64,000 nucleotides of DNA from Ketobacter sp. (GCF_003671495.1 NZ_RCHN01000034.1:62001-126000), one strand, 5' to 3'; positions 26,840 through 36,532 are shown, numbered from the stretch's first letter. Translations and numbers: made by a program. Notes: generated by a model from the letters alone, not told the origin.

Positions 26840-27736
26840 ATGGAAAACCAAACCGCAATTCTGTGCCAGATCGACGAGCTGCCCTGCATCCGCATCCAAC
26901 ACCCCAAGGCCACTGCCCTGGTGGCCCTGCAGGGCGCACAACTATTGGAATACACCCCAACCGGAGACAAGCCCATCATCTGGTTAAGTCCACTGGCGGA
27001 ATTCAAACGCGGCACGTCAGTACGCGGCGGCATCCCCGTATGCTGGCCCTGGTTCGGAGGCCCCCGCCGCAATCCAAGCGCCGTGCAACAACATTTGCCC
27101 GCGGGAACGCTTCCCGCCCACGGCTGGGTGCGGGATAAACCCTGGCTATTGGATTCAGTGGCCAGCAACGAAGACGGCGTGACCCTGAGATTTCAATTCC
27201 CCACCAACACGTGGCCTGCGCCCTTTCCCAATGGAGTGGAGCTGAGCCTGGAAATGGTCGTCGGCGCTGAACTGCAGCTCACCCTCACTACGAGGAACAA
27301 TTCAGATCAAACTCTCCATTTCAGCCAGGCCCTGCACAGCTATTTTGCCATCAGCGATGTGAACCAAACGGAAATCGGCCAGCTTGAGGGTGTGACGTTC
27401 ATTGACACCCTGGACGATTGGCGGGAAAAAGCCGAGGACACCCCCATTCAGATCGGGCAAGAGACGGATCGAATTTATGTGGACACGCCGGAGTTGATTG
27501 TGGTCCGCGACCGGCAGTGGAACCGCGAGATCCAGGTATCGTCGAGTACGGCGAAATCCGCCGTGGTATGGAATCCGTGGATCGAAAAAGGGCGGGGGTT
27601 AAGTCAATTTGGGGAGGAGAGTTATCGCGAGATGGTGTGTGTGGAGACGGCGAGTGTGATGGGGAATGCGTTAACACTACCCGGCGGATCTTGCTGTTTT
27701 GAATCGATAAGAATTGGCAGATCGGAACTAAGTTGA
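26840..27736 (+). CDS. D-hexose-6-phosphate mutarotase (YeaD family)
   Basis: 298 residues of the aldose-1-epimerase superfamily, YeaD/glucose-6-phosphate 1-epimerase branch. Conserved SVRGGIPVCWPWFGGP, LPAHGWVRDKPW (with the catalytic-type His), LHSYFAISDVNQTEI and a downstream region ending in VVWNPWIEKGRGLSQFGEESYREMVCVETA (quoted in outline). It interconverts the anomers of hexose 6-phosphates in the cytoplasm. Stands alone; no clear ribosome site before the ATG. Confidence 0.92.
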   Translation: MENQTAILCQIDELPCIRIQHPKATALVALQGAQLLEYTPTGDKPIIWLSPLAEFKRGTSVRGGIPVCWPWFGGPRRNPSAVQQHLPAGTLPAHGWVRDKPWLLDSVASNEDGVTLRFQFPTNTWPAPFPNGVELSLEMVVGAELQLTLTTRNNSDQTLHFSQALHSYFAISDVNQTEIGQLEGVTFIDTLDDWREKAEDTPIQIGQETDRIYVDTPELIVVRDRQWNREIQVSSSTAKSAVVWNPWIEKGRGLSQFGEESYREMVCVETASVMGNALTLPGGSCCFESIRIGRSELS

Positions 27737-27798
27737 TTTACGACGCAGGATGACGGAGGGAACGGGAACGACACATTTAAGCCCGCCCCTCCAACTGG

Positions 27799-28194
27799 CT
27801 ACTTGGGAGTATTAACAAAGTATTTACACACCTCAGGCGTAAAACCGGTAATTCCTCCGGCTGAGCCGTACATCCAAAATACGTCGCAAGATCCCTCTAC
27901 TGCACCGAACGTATAGGTTTTTACGTTATAGACTTTGGATGTTGTCAAAGGGAACTTAAGGGGTCGGTTTTCTAACGCCACACCATCGCGTGAATAGATT
28001 ACGGGCGTACCATCCTTCTTGAAAGCCACGAAAAATGGCATGTATTCGTCGGTACTAGCTTCCTTAATAGGCTTGACGGATGGATTTGTCTTCGGTTGAT
28101 TTACCACTATGCTTTCCGCTGTCACACAGCTTGTCACTAAAGACGAAAGCAACACGGTCGCAATAGAGGCTGATCTGTTGACGGGAATTTTCAT
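27799..28194 (-). CDS. Small lipoprotein of unknown function
   Basis: 131 residues: signal peptide with lipobox VTSC (Cys23), then a short domain with a Cys pair (Cys111 and Cys126 by approximate count, in GSCDVFWMYG and PEVCKYF) that may form a disulfide. I recognise no family. It has an excellent ribosome site (AGGAG overlapping the end of the preceding gene) and starts nine bases after the FecR-TPR-barrel gene, so the two are co-transcribed and probably work together at the envelope. It shares the lower GC content of the 3' half of that gene. Confidence 0.75.
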   Translation of the reverse strand: MKIPVNRSASIATVLLSSLVTSCVTAESIVVNQPKTNPSVKPIKEASTDEYMPFFVAFKKDGTPVIYSRDGVALENRPLKFPLTTSKVYNVKTYTFGAVEGSCDVFWMYGSAGGITGFTPEVCKYFVNTPK

Positions 28195-28203
28195 ATTTAT
28201 CTC

Positions 28204-31200
28204 CTATAAATTAATGTTTACTGCCGCGTACCAAAACCGGGAAGGATAAAATTGCAATGTCGATGCATCAAAATTCACAAATTCAGTTTTTTCATCCAAC
28301 AAATTTCTAACACCAAAGGAAACATCCCCCCTCAAACCTTCGAACGTTCTACGAATGGACATATTGGTAACCCAGGTATTATCTTCGGTCATTGAAGTGA
28401 AGTCATTCTCCTTATATCTTTGCTTGTAATACACCTGCTCGATCTTAAATGAGGTTTTCTGAGCGTTAAACAGGTTAATAGCAATCGGAACCGAATAAAG
28501 ATCAATAAAGTCCACACGACTTACAGCGAACCCAAAATCCTCATAATCTCGGCGCTCCCAATCCAATTGAGCACTTAGCGACAAAGCCTGGACCGGGGTA
28601 ATCACGAAGTAGAGATTTGCGAGGTTTTCGTCGAACTCGATATTCTCATGTTCCAGAGCGATAGCGGGAGAGAGATAGATCTCGTCATAATCAACAAATC
28701 GCCTTAACACACTTATCCCCGACACCCAGTTATCCGCAGAGCTGTAATTAAGTTCAGCCGCTATAGTTTCAGAAGTTGATGCCAGCGGATCATCGAACAA
28801 TTGGTAGAATCCAGAAAACAGAGTTGGCTCTATCGATTGATCCAACTTTGGTAAGTACCGAAATCCACGATACGCCGCAAACTTAAATTCTATGGGGTTT
28901 GATACCCAGGACAACCCTATTTTAGGAGAGAGTTTTTCCACATCCGAGTTCATAGAATCGGAGCCGCTTGGTTGTGGAATGCTTCCCACTACCGAACCGT
29001 TGGCATCCACAAATAGAAAACTCTGGTCAACTTGAGCATTAATCTCTCTTCCTAGCTCTGCGTATGTTAGGCCAAAATCAATTTCGAAATTTGAGAAAAC
29101 GTATGAATAGTATGCGTAGACATTGACCACTTCTGGGGACGTGCTTGTGTCATTCTGCCGGTCAAACACGGCTGTTACGCCCGGCATTGCTGGTGCACTT
29201 GCACTGTCCCAAATGTCAATTGAATCCTCAAGCTCAAAGTAAGATGCTCCGACAATGAGTTTATGTCGATGCAAAACTTTAATATATTGTAACTCTACAG
29301 AATCCAGTTCACTTTCATTTCTTTCCTCGCGAGAGAGAAACGATAGTGAAGAATCAGTATTATCGTCCAATTCTCTGTTGGATAACGAAAGGAGAATGAC
29401 ATCCTTTGTACTGAACTGGTAGTTCAAACCAAACCTAGAGGTTTTTCGATCTAATCGCTCACCTTCGTTTTCCCCCGAAGTAGATTGTAGCTCCGGAGTC
29501 AAGTCCCCAAAATCCCAACTTAAAGACCTATACTCCGCCTGCATACTAAGCTTATCCGTTGCTTGCCATTGAACGAACGCATCATATATATCTTGCTCTT
29601 GAGATGTGTTGTCCCGCCAGCCATCAGACTCAAAATGATACTGGCCAAGACTTATCGCCAGTGGCCCAGCGATAAAGGAACCTACGAGGTCATCTGCCCA
29701 GGTACCATCGCTACCAACAAAACCGTTAACAGCTCCGTAAGGTCCATCTCTGGTAAACAGCGAATGAAACTCGTTATATCCAGGTTTTTGGGGGCCGGTG
29801 CCTTCAACATAAGAAATCCCGGTCTCACTAAGTTGCGGCTGCAACGGGAATGCGGTAAGCGGCTGCAGCAACTGGGATTGTAATGTTTCAGAGCCCCGTG
29901 CCGACTCATATCGACTATTATCACGATAATCGTCAGCCAGTAGCCGATGGCCGTCAGAGTTGGTTGGATCTTTCTTGAGTGATCTCCGCCCCTCTCTCAG
30001 AACCTCATGATCATACCCCACCTCATCATACGCCCGCGCCAACACCGCACTGCGACTCGCCTCATCGCTCTGCAGCAACGTTTCGGAGCGATACAAGGCT
30101 CGCTCATCATTCAACTGACGGGATTTTTCCAGTTCCTCAATGGCCGCAATGGGATCATTGCTATAAAGCTTGCGCACCCCCTCATAAAAATACGCCGTCG
30201 GATCTTCCGGGTCCAATTGCTTTGCCAATGCCCATTGTACCGAGGCTTCGTCATCCCGCTTCTCTTCGAAATAGGCCCGCCCCAGATAGCTGCGCAACAC
30301 GCTGCGGGCAGGGTCCAGGCTGACTGCAAATTCCAGCTGTTTGCGGCCGGCTTCCAGATCGCCCTGGCGCAACAGCACCAGGCCCAAACCCAAGCGGGCC
30401 TGTGGATCTTCTGAATGCCGGGCGATCGCCTGGCGGAACTGTGCCTCGGCCTCCTGGAAGCGGTTATTGAACAGATCCACATAGGCGGACTGCACCAGCA
30501 CCGCAGGATCTTGCGGCGTAAGTTGCCTGGCCTTGGCAATGGAATCCGCTGCGGCACCCACATCCCCCATGGCCACTTGCAGTTCACTTAGCCGCACCCA
30601 GGCGGCAGACTGATCCGGGTATTGGGCACTGGCCTCACGGGCAGCTTGCAGGGCTCTCGGCATTTCCAGATTGGCCTGATAGGCATAGGAGCGCGCCAAG
30701 TGCTGGGAGAGTGTACGGGCCTCTGACCCGGCAGCAATGGCCACTGCCTGTTGTGGCTGATTGGTTAACACCGCCATCAGGCTACGCAACGCCTGGGCCT
30801 GGGCTGACTGCACCTGGCTGATGGCCTGCTCAGCGCGGGCAACATGGCCCACGGACAAATAGCTCGCGGCCAAGGCAACGGCAATGGCTGAATCCGGCTC
30901 GGTAATGGCTTCCAATGTTTGTATGGCCAGATCAGGGCGGCTTTGACTTAAGTGTTGCTTCGCTTGTTGCAGCGCAGTGGAATGCTGTGACGTAGTCAGC
31001 TCATCCACTACTACCAGCGGTGGAAAATACACAGCCCAATCCACCGACTCAGTGGCGGACAGTTGAATGCGTTTGAACTGGGGACTGCCGTCCACCACCA
31101 CGCCTTCTCCCGCCGCCACCGGCACCTGGATGCCCTGCTGGCCGATGGTCACAGAAACCGAACCTTCCACCACACTGACCTGGGTGCGATCGGAATGGGC

Positions 31201-31629
31201 GCTCACTAAAAATTCGGTACCATCCACCACGGCGTTGGTGTACGCGGTTTTGACGCCGAAACGCAGGGTGATGCGACTGATGAAATGGCTCACACCCTGC
31301 TTCAGCTCCACCCAGAAACTGCCTTCGTTTTGCGTCGCCGGAAAGGACATCACGGTGTTTTCGCTGAGCCTGACAAAGCTATTATTGCTGAGATAAATGG
31401 CCGCACGGCTGTTGCGTCCCACTTCAAGTTGCTGCCCCGGGCAGACCACGCTATCCGCGCGGGCAGGGCTTACTGCGTTCGGGTCTGGCGACGATGCAGT
31501 CGCCCCACCGCTCTTTACCACCACATAACCGTTTGCGGAGACCACCATGGCCGCCCATTCCTCACAGGCATTTGCCACAGCGGGTAGGGTCGCCAAAGAC
31601 CACAGAAACACAAATATTGAAGTTCGCAC
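28204..31629 (-). CDS. FecR-TPR-outer-membrane-barrel fusion protein
   Basis: About 1141 residues from the GTG at 31627-31629, which is preceded by GGGGAGAC and opens a signal peptide ending AVANA; longer starts lack this. Order: FecR domain (about residues 30-180, VVKSGG..., LEVGRNSRAAIYL, VVDGTEFLVSAH), a proline-poor link, about ten TPR-like helical repeats (about 215-580), then about 500 residues of alternating aromatic/polar strands ending WYAAVNINL, which look like a TonB-receptor-type outer-membrane barrel without a plug. Base composition falls sharply where the barrel begins (near 30000). The upstream CHASE2 cyclase is a common neighbour of FecR proteins. Function unknown. Confidence 0.8.
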   Translation of the reverse strand: MRTSIFVFLWSLATLPAVANACEEWAAMVVSANGYVVVKSGGATASSPDPNAVSPARADSVVCPGQQLEVGRNSRAAIYLSNNSFVRLSENTVMSFPATQNEGSFWVELKQGVSHFISRITLRFGVKTAYTNAVVDGTEFLVSAHSDRTQVSVVEGSVSVTIGQQGIQVPVAAGEGVVVDGSPQFKRIQLSATESVDWAVYFPPLVVVDELTTSQHSTALQQAKQHLSQSRPDLAIQTLEAITEPDSAIAVALAASYLSVGHVARAEQAISQVQSAQAQALRSLMAVLTNQPQQAVAIAAGSEARTLSQHLARSYAYQANLEMPRALQAAREASAQYPDQSAAWVRLSELQVAMGDVGAAADSIAKARQLTPQDPAVLVQSAYVDLFNNRFQEAEAQFRQAIARHSEDPQARLGLGLVLLRQGDLEAGRKQLEFAVSLDPARSVLRSYLGRAYFEEKRDDEASVQWALAKQLDPEDPTAYFYEGVRKLYSNDPIAAIEELEKSRQLNDERALYRSETLLQSDEASRSAVLARAYDEVGYDHEVLREGRRSLKKDPTNSDGHRLLADDYRDNSRYESARGSETLQSQLLQPLTAFPLQPQLSETGISYVEGTGPQKPGYNEFHSLFTRDGPYGAVNGFVGSDGTWADDLVGSFIAGPLAISLGQYHFESDGWRDNTSQEQDIYDAFVQWQATDKLSMQAEYRSLSWDFGDLTPELQSTSGENEGERLDRKTSRFGLNYQFSTKDVILLSLSNRELDDNTDSSLSFLSREERNESELDSVELQYIKVLHRHKLIVGASYFELEDSIDIWDSASAPAMPGVTAVFDRQNDTSTSPEVVNVYAYYSYVFSNFEIDFGLTYAELGREINAQVDQSFLFVDANGSVVGSIPQPSGSDSMNSDVEKLSPKIGLSWVSNPIEFKFAAYRGFRYLPKLDQSIEPTLFSGFYQLFDDPLASTSETIAAELNYSSADNWVSGISVLRRFVDYDEIYLSPAIALEHENIEFDENLANLYFVITPVQALSLSAQLDWERRDYEDFGFAVSRVDFIDLYSVPIAINLFNAQKTSFKIEQVYYKQRYKENDFTSMTEDNTWVTNMSIRRTFEGLRGDVSFGVRNLLDEKTEFVNFDASTLQFYPSRFWYAAVNINL

Positions 31630-31878
31630 GCAAGTCTCCCCACTCGCAGGTATAGCAGATCGCGACCATTCTGCATCTGACAGCAGGTTCGAACCATCAC
31701 TGCAGTCCAACACGGTCACATTACAAAGAAGTTCGGCGAAAGGTATTCTGAGAGGTTCCCCAACCGGCAGGGAAGTCAGCCACACTCTTAAAACCCTGGC
31801 CCATTGTGATGGCTTTCGTTATCCAAATCTAGGCAGCTGTGAATATTACCGGAGAGAAACGAACCAATTTGGCAAAAA

Positions 31879-33837
31879 CTATTTTGACGAAAACGGAATG
31901 ATACCCTGCTCGCCAACCTTGCTTATATTTTGCACAACAAATTGTGTGGGGCCGTCCTCAGGATAATAACGCACAATGGATTCAAACAGCTTTTCAGCCG
32001 CTGCCTGATGACCGGCTTCCAACTTCATGACCGCCAATTGATATTGCTTTAGCAACACCGGGTCAGGGTTTTGTTTGAGAGTGAAGATACGCAAAGGTGT
32101 CTGCTTGCCCACAAACTGAAAGCGCCCAAGGTAGCGCAGGGTATCATCCTCCACATCCAGGCAGGATTCACTGACCAGCACTTTGGTTCCCAGCTGCTTG
32201 TTAGCGCCTTCCAAGCGTGACGTGGTATTGATAATGTCCCCCATAGCCCGGAATTCGTGATGGTCCATGGCCCCAAAATGGCCCATGGCGATTTCACCAC
32301 AATGAATACCCAGCCGGGTGGGCAACGCCTTGCCTTCATGTTGTGCGTTGAATTGTTCGATATTGCGATTGATTTCCTCCACCACCGGTTGCAACGTGCG
32401 CCATGCAGTGTGACGCTCCAGATGCAACCACAGGGCAATGACCCCGTCGCCGGCCACATCGGATATGATGCCGCCAGAACGGCGAATGGGGGGAATAATC
32501 GCCTGGTAGTAGGACTGCATCAATTCCGCCAACGCCACCGGGGTCAGCGTCTCCGATAGCCGTGAATACCCCTCTGCGTCCGTCACCATACACACACTAT
32601 TGTGATAATCGCGCACGGCCGGCAAACCTTGTTGGGACACCAGGCGCTCCAGTTCATCTCGGGGCAGGTATTTGCCAAACGCCCATTGCAGGCGTTGCTT
32701 CTGACTGAACAATTCCCGACTGCGCAACCACATACCCAGGCCACCACACAAGGGCACGGCCAACACCACCGTGTGAAACCAGGGCAACCAGAGGTGCAAG
32801 CGAGAGAACGCCAAACAGATCATCAGGGTCATCGCACTCGCCACCCCACCCACGCACAATGCCGCCAACAACGGTGCAGTAAAGCGTGCCAGCACATAAC
32901 TGATGGCCCCCACCAACAGCACCAGGAGCCCATTCTTCCATGGCAGCCATTCCCGCAGCCAGGTATCGGTAACCAGATTGGCATAGGCGGTGGCCGCCAG
33001 CTCCACGCCCCCCAGATCCAATCCCTCTCCGCTGGTGAACGAGGTATAGAAACCATCCCGCTGATCCGGCTGATCCTCTGCCGAGTACCCGACAAACACG
33101 GTTTTCCCCCGCACCTGATTGAGGGCCGCGGGCACCTGATTGATGATGTCAGAAAACTCCAGTGTGGTGATGGTGCGCGGCGGGCCAAAGAGATTCAACA
33201 GCGGGTCCGGCCGCATGGCCAGGAGCCGTTGCTCTGCCGCTGCCGGATCACTCTGTTGCAATAGCCAGACCCGGGCCGGTAGCGTCGGCACATTGGAAAA
33301 GGAAGGATGGCGCAGAAAAAATCGACTGACCCGCGCCGGCACCTTGGGCAGAATCAGTGGCGCAGTGTCCAGCGCAGCTTGTTGAAAGGGGGTATAGGGA
33401 TCGATAAAGGTTTCTTTGGTAACGCCGGCTACCTGCTCTTTTTCCGAACGGGAGAATAGCAGCACATTACCGGCCCTGGCGATGCTGCGGCGGAAAGCGT
33501 CATCACCCTGAGGTTCACGCCCGGTTTCGAAAAACACGTCGAACACAATATGACGCGCGCCCGCTTGCGCCAGATGCTGCACCAGATCCCCGTGGGACTG
33601 GCGGGACCATTGGTACAGTTTCTCCGACAACCCCAAGGCCCGAGCACTGTTGCGCGTGATCGCCACCACCACTACGCTGTCCGGTGGCGGTTCGGCGCCG
33701 CGAATTTTGAATAGCACATCCAGGCCCAGGCGTTGTTCCAACGACATTCCCAGCGGAGACATGGACCAGATCGCCAATGCCAGAATCAGTCCGAACGGCG
33801 CCAGGGCCGCCACCAGATTACGGGAACGTTGCAACAA
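31879..33837 (-). CDS. CHASE2-domain adenylate/guanylate cyclase
   Basis: 652 residues. An N-terminal membrane helix (about 10-28) precedes a periplasmic CHASE2 sensor (about 35-300; VVVVAITRNSARALG, ARHIVFDVFFE, VFVGYSAEDQPDQRDGFYT). Three further hydrophobic helices (about 305-375) lead to a class III nucleotide cyclase domain (about 410-590). The metal-binding aspartates are seen in MVTDAEGYSRLSE and VAGDGVIALW. It probably makes cAMP at the inner membrane in response to an envelope cue. Transcribed 20 bases after the esterase gene and 249 bases before the FecR-TPR-barrel gene, its likely partner. Confidence 0.9.
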   Translation of the reverse strand: MLQRSRNLVAALAPFGLILALAIWSMSPLGMSLEQRLGLDVLFKIRGAEPPPDSVVVVAITRNSARALGLSEKLYQWSRQSHGDLVQHLAQAGARHIVFDVFFETGREPQGDDAFRRSIARAGNVLLFSRSEKEQVAGVTKETFIDPYTPFQQAALDTAPLILPKVPARVSRFFLRHPSFSNVPTLPARVWLLQQSDPAAAEQRLLAMRPDPLLNLFGPPRTITTLEFSDIINQVPAALNQVRGKTVFVGYSAEDQPDQRDGFYTSFTSGEGLDLGGVELAATAYANLVTDTWLREWLPWKNGLLVLLVGAISYVLARFTAPLLAALCVGGVASAMTLMICLAFSRLHLWLPWFHTVVLAVPLCGGLGMWLRSRELFSQKQRLQWAFGKYLPRDELERLVSQQGLPAVRDYHNSVCMVTDAEGYSRLSETLTPVALAELMQSYYQAIIPPIRRSGGIISDVAGDGVIALWLHLERHTAWRTLQPVVEEINRNIEQFNAQHEGKALPTRLGIHCGEIAMGHFGAMDHHEFRAMGDIINTTSRLEGANKQLGTKVLVSESCLDVEDDTLRYLGRFQFVGKQTPLRIFTLKQNPDPVLLKQYQLAVMKLEAGHQAAAEKLFESIVRYYPEDGPTQFVVQNISKVGEQGIIPFSSK

Positions 33838-33857
33838 AACGGAACACCCTGAGAGAA

Positions 33858-34829
33858 TCAGTGCTCCCTACTATATTGAAGCCACCGGGGTTTGACCAGA
33901 TGATAGCGTTGGAATTCAAACCAGGCATCGTCGCAGGGGCTGTAATCGTGGTTATTTTTATAAAGCAGGTGACCATCGATTAACGTGCATTGCGACACTA
34001 CTGCGTTGTGCTCACACTGATAGTAGCTTTGGCACCCGCTGTGGCCGAACTCGCAATCCGGGCCGCTGCCGGGCCGATCGCAGAGGTCTTCAAATACCGG
34101 TTGATCCAGACATCCCATGGCACGACGCCAGCGCTCCACACTGTGCCGGGCCGGAACAGAAAAGCCCCAGCTATACACATAGGGCACAATCACATCCATC
34201 GTGCCCCTGGCTTCCACTACCGGTACTGCCGGCTTGTCTGTACCATCTGCGCTTACCTGCCGACACTGCCCCACGTCTCTGAACGGGAAGCTCTGCGAGG
34301 TGACCGCCACACCGGAAAAAACGTCCGATGACTCGCAGGCCAGGCGTCCGGCCATGGCTCCACCGTTGGATAACCCCACGGCGTAGACTTTACCGGCATC
34401 CGGTGTGGTGCCCAGCACCTTGGCAAGGTTCCGGCTTAAACAGGACGCCAACATCCGCGCAAATGCCGCGTCGCCTGCATCACCGCCAGGGCAGCAATAG
34501 TCACCGGACGCCCAGGCCGGCACCAGATGACGCCCCTGGGGATAGGCCACGACCGCTCCTTCTCTTTCCGCTAGCGAGCGCCAGCAGGAATTCTGCGCCT
34601 CCAGCCGATGATTGGAACCGAAGCCATGAAAATCCAGAATCAACGGCATGTCCTGTTTTACGTTCCGCGGCACAAACAGGCCGTACCCACGCAGTACCCC
34701 ATCCACAATCATGAAGTTGGACTGGATCTGTCCGGGGATGATTAGCAGTGTGCCACACCAGTCCAAGGACCAGACCGGTTGCGACCACACCCAAGCGCAC
34801 AGCAGCAGCGCTTTTGCCCGCGCACTCAT
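33858..34829 (-). CDS. Secreted PHB-depolymerase/feruloyl-esterase-like hydrolase
   Basis: About 323 residues from the ATG at 34827-34829, with an N-terminal export signal (ALLLCAWVWSQPVWS). The fold is that of the LpqC/PHB depolymerase family: LILDFHGFGSNH oxyanion region and the lipase box GLSNGGAMAG with the nucleophile Ser154. A C-terminal His (in KNNHDYSP or IDGHLLY) is the likely base. It is rich in cysteines (CCPGGDAGD, CDRPGSGPDCEFGHSGC), which suggests several disulfides in an exported enzyme. Upstream of the CHASE2 cyclase, possibly its operon leader. Confidence 0.82.
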   Translation of the reverse strand: MSARAKALLLCAWVWSQPVWSLDWCGTLLIIPGQIQSNFMIVDGVLRGYGLFVPRNVKQDMPLILDFHGFGSNHRLEAQNSCWRSLAEREGAVVAYPQGRHLVPAWASGDYCCPGGDAGDAAFARMLASCLSRNLAKVLGTTPDAGKVYAVGLSNGGAMAGRLACESSDVFSGVAVTSQSFPFRDVGQCRQVSADGTDKPAVPVVEARGTMDVIVPYVYSWGFSVPARHSVERWRRAMGCLDQPVFEDLCDRPGSGPDCEFGHSGCQSYYQCEHNAVVSQCTLIDGHLLYKNNHDYSPCDDAWFEFQRYHLVKPRWLQYSREH

Positions 34830-35041
34830 AACACTACACCAATTCAATTAATACTTACGGTACTGCTTTGCACAACCTGCACTGCGGACTTTGCCCGGTA
34901 AAATAAGAGCGGCGAGAACCGCAGGTGGATCTTGTGAGTATAGATTCTGAATGAGATAACGAAGGTTGAGGCGGGGCGTTTCGCTAGAGCATGTTTCTCT
35001 AAGGCTATAACTGAGGATTATGAGTTGCTGCTGTCAGCACA

Positions 35042-35071
35042 AAAAAGCCCGACGCAATGGCCGGGCTTTTT
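35042..35071. terminator. Bidirectional intrinsic terminator
   Basis: AAAAAGCCCG, loop, CGGGCTTTTT. A-rich and T-rich flanks allow termination in both directions; it serves the SlyD-like gene, ending 20-50 bases after its stop. Confidence 0.88.
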
Positions 35072-35090
35072 CAACACTCAGGGCAATGGA

Positions 35091-35555
35091 TCAGTGCACG
35101 TGGCCGTGAGCCAGCTCCTCTTCAGAAGCGTCCCGCACAGACTCAATGCTGACGGAAAAGTGCAGACGTACGCCCGCCAGTTCATGATTGCCGTCAATTG
35201 TCACTTCCTGGCCTTCGATCTCGACCACACGGATCGGAACCGGACCTTGCTCGGTTTGCGCCTGGAATTGCATACCTACCTGAAGCTCGTCCACCTGGAA
35301 CGCTTCGCGGGGCACCTTCTGGATCAACTGCTCGTGACGCACACCGTAGCCGTTTTCCGGCTCCACCACCACGTCCAGTGCATCACCCAGTTGCTTGCCT
35401 TCCAGCTCAGATTCCAAACCGGGGATGATGTTGCCAAACCCCTGCAGGAACATCAGCGGCTCACGCCCTTCCGAGGTGTCAATGATTTCACCTTCTTCAT
35501 TGCGCAATGTGTAATGCATTCCGACTACCCGGCCTTTCTGGATCTCCATACTCAT
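35091..35555 (-). CDS. SlyD-like FKBP peptidyl-prolyl isomerase
   Basis: 154 residues with the SlyD architecture: FKBP half-domain (VVGMHYTLRNEEGEIIDTS, LMFLQGFGNIIPGLESEL), inserted IF chaperone flap (about residues 70-125), then the FKBP end (VTIDGNHELAGVRLHFSVSIESVR). The C-terminal tail is very short (HGHVH), so the metal-binding His/Cys tail of E. coli SlyD is mostly missing. Cytoplasmic foldase. Single gene with a bidirectional terminator. Confidence 0.94.
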   Translation of the reverse strand: MSMEIQKGRVVGMHYTLRNEEGEIIDTSEGREPLMFLQGFGNIIPGLESELEGKQLGDALDVVVEPENGYGVRHEQLIQKVPREAFQVDELQVGMQFQAQTEQGPVPIRVVEIEGQEVTIDGNHELAGVRLHFSVSIESVRDASEEELAHGHVH

Positions 35556-35685
35556 TCCTCTCTTTCAATCAATGAATTTTCGACGCCTGAAACAACTGGG
35601 GAAGTCACATCAAACCTCGCAATTACCGCGAGCCCGCGGAATTTGGTCCATTTTAACAGCGTTGGGGCAATGAAACAAAAAGCCC

Positions 35686-36405
35686 TCATTGGCGCCAACG
35701 CACCAGCGTTTCGTAGGACTGGGCGTAGTGATAACGGATCTGCTCTGCGCAATAACGCTGCTCGGGTGCCACCGGGCAATGCAGGCGCGCCAGACAATTG
35801 GATTGACAAGCGGACTCAGCCGCCAGGCGGTAATCGACACAGCGCTGCAGGTAGCGGCTGGAATCCGACAGCGCGTCCGCCGGACAGTGCTGGATACATT
35901 CGCGGCTGACACACTGGCCACAGGGTGAATCGAACACCGGGGACGTCGTCACCGGCAGTGCCCCCTCCACCCACATTAGGGCCCTATAGGCGTACCACAA
36001 CCCAAAGACCGGATTGATTCCCAATTTGAGAGGCGAATCCCCGTGCCATCCCGCTAGCCGGCCCAGCTGCTGCAACCCTACGGCCAGGCTGGAAGGGTAA
36101 AGCACGCGATATCGCCGCCCGGGATAGGCCTGTTCCAGATAGGCGATGGCCACCTGCTGTGAACGATGATCCAATGGATCAGGGTGGACCCATGAGTCAG
36201 GGGGTAAGGCCCGCCAGAAATCAGCACCGCCATTGCCCAACAGCAACAATGAACCGGTGTCCGCATCGTCGTCCAGGAAGCCTGCCAGAGACTGGCGCAG
36301 GGCGTGCGGCAGGGCATCCACCGGGAACACGGCCTGCATATTCAACCCGGACGCCGTCAGCACGCGACTGCCAAGCTGGTCATAGGGGTTTTCAAGACCC
36401 TTCAT
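35686..36405 (-). CDS. Fe-S-cluster protein, QueG-like C-terminus
   Basis: 239 residues. The C-terminal part has a ferredoxin-like motif CGQCVSRECIQHCPADAL, with spacing C-x2-C-x4-C-x3-CP instead of the usual C-x2-C-x2-C-x3-CP. A second set of cysteines follows (CQSNC, HCPVAPEQRYC). The N-terminal ~140 residues resemble small reductive domains next to QueG-type ferredoxin domains, but no cobalamin motif is clear. Probably a cytoplasmic reductase or electron carrier; I cannot assign a substrate. Start supported by GGATGAG upstream. Confidence 0.65.
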   Translation of the reverse strand: MKGLENPYDQLGSRVLTASGLNMQAVFPVDALPHALRQSLAGFLDDDADTGSLLLLGNGGADFWRALPPDSWVHPDPLDHRSQQVAIAYLEQAYPGRRYRVLYPSSLAVGLQQLGRLAGWHGDSPLKLGINPVFGLWYAYRALMWVEGALPVTTSPVFDSPCGQCVSRECIQHCPADALSDSSRYLQRCVDYRLAAESACQSNCLARLHCPVAPEQRYCAEQIRYHYAQSYETLVRWRQ

Positions 36406-36504
36406 GGTGCGCTCATCCTGTTGATTGCTATCGTATTTCTGCCTATGTTACAGCACTTTCATATATGCACCACTGGAGTGCTGCCCTGCCCCTGAATTGA
36501 ATCG

Positions 36505-36532
36505 TTGACATTCCCCCTAATCCGTATATGCT
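36505..36532 (+). promoter_or_regulatory. Sigma-70 promoter of the cold-shock gene
   Basis: Perfect TTGACA (36505-36510), 16 bases, TATGCT (36527-36532). Transcription from about 36540 would give a leader of about 150 bases before the start codon, typical of cspA-type genes whose leader is a thermosensitive RNA. The upstream 100 bases to the Fe-S gene hold nothing recognisable. Confidence 0.65.

Noticed and set aside
31675..31700. A tRNA T-arm-like GGTTCGAACC
   Set aside because: The flanking bases do not form a T stem or a cloverleaf; no acceptor or anticodon arm is present.
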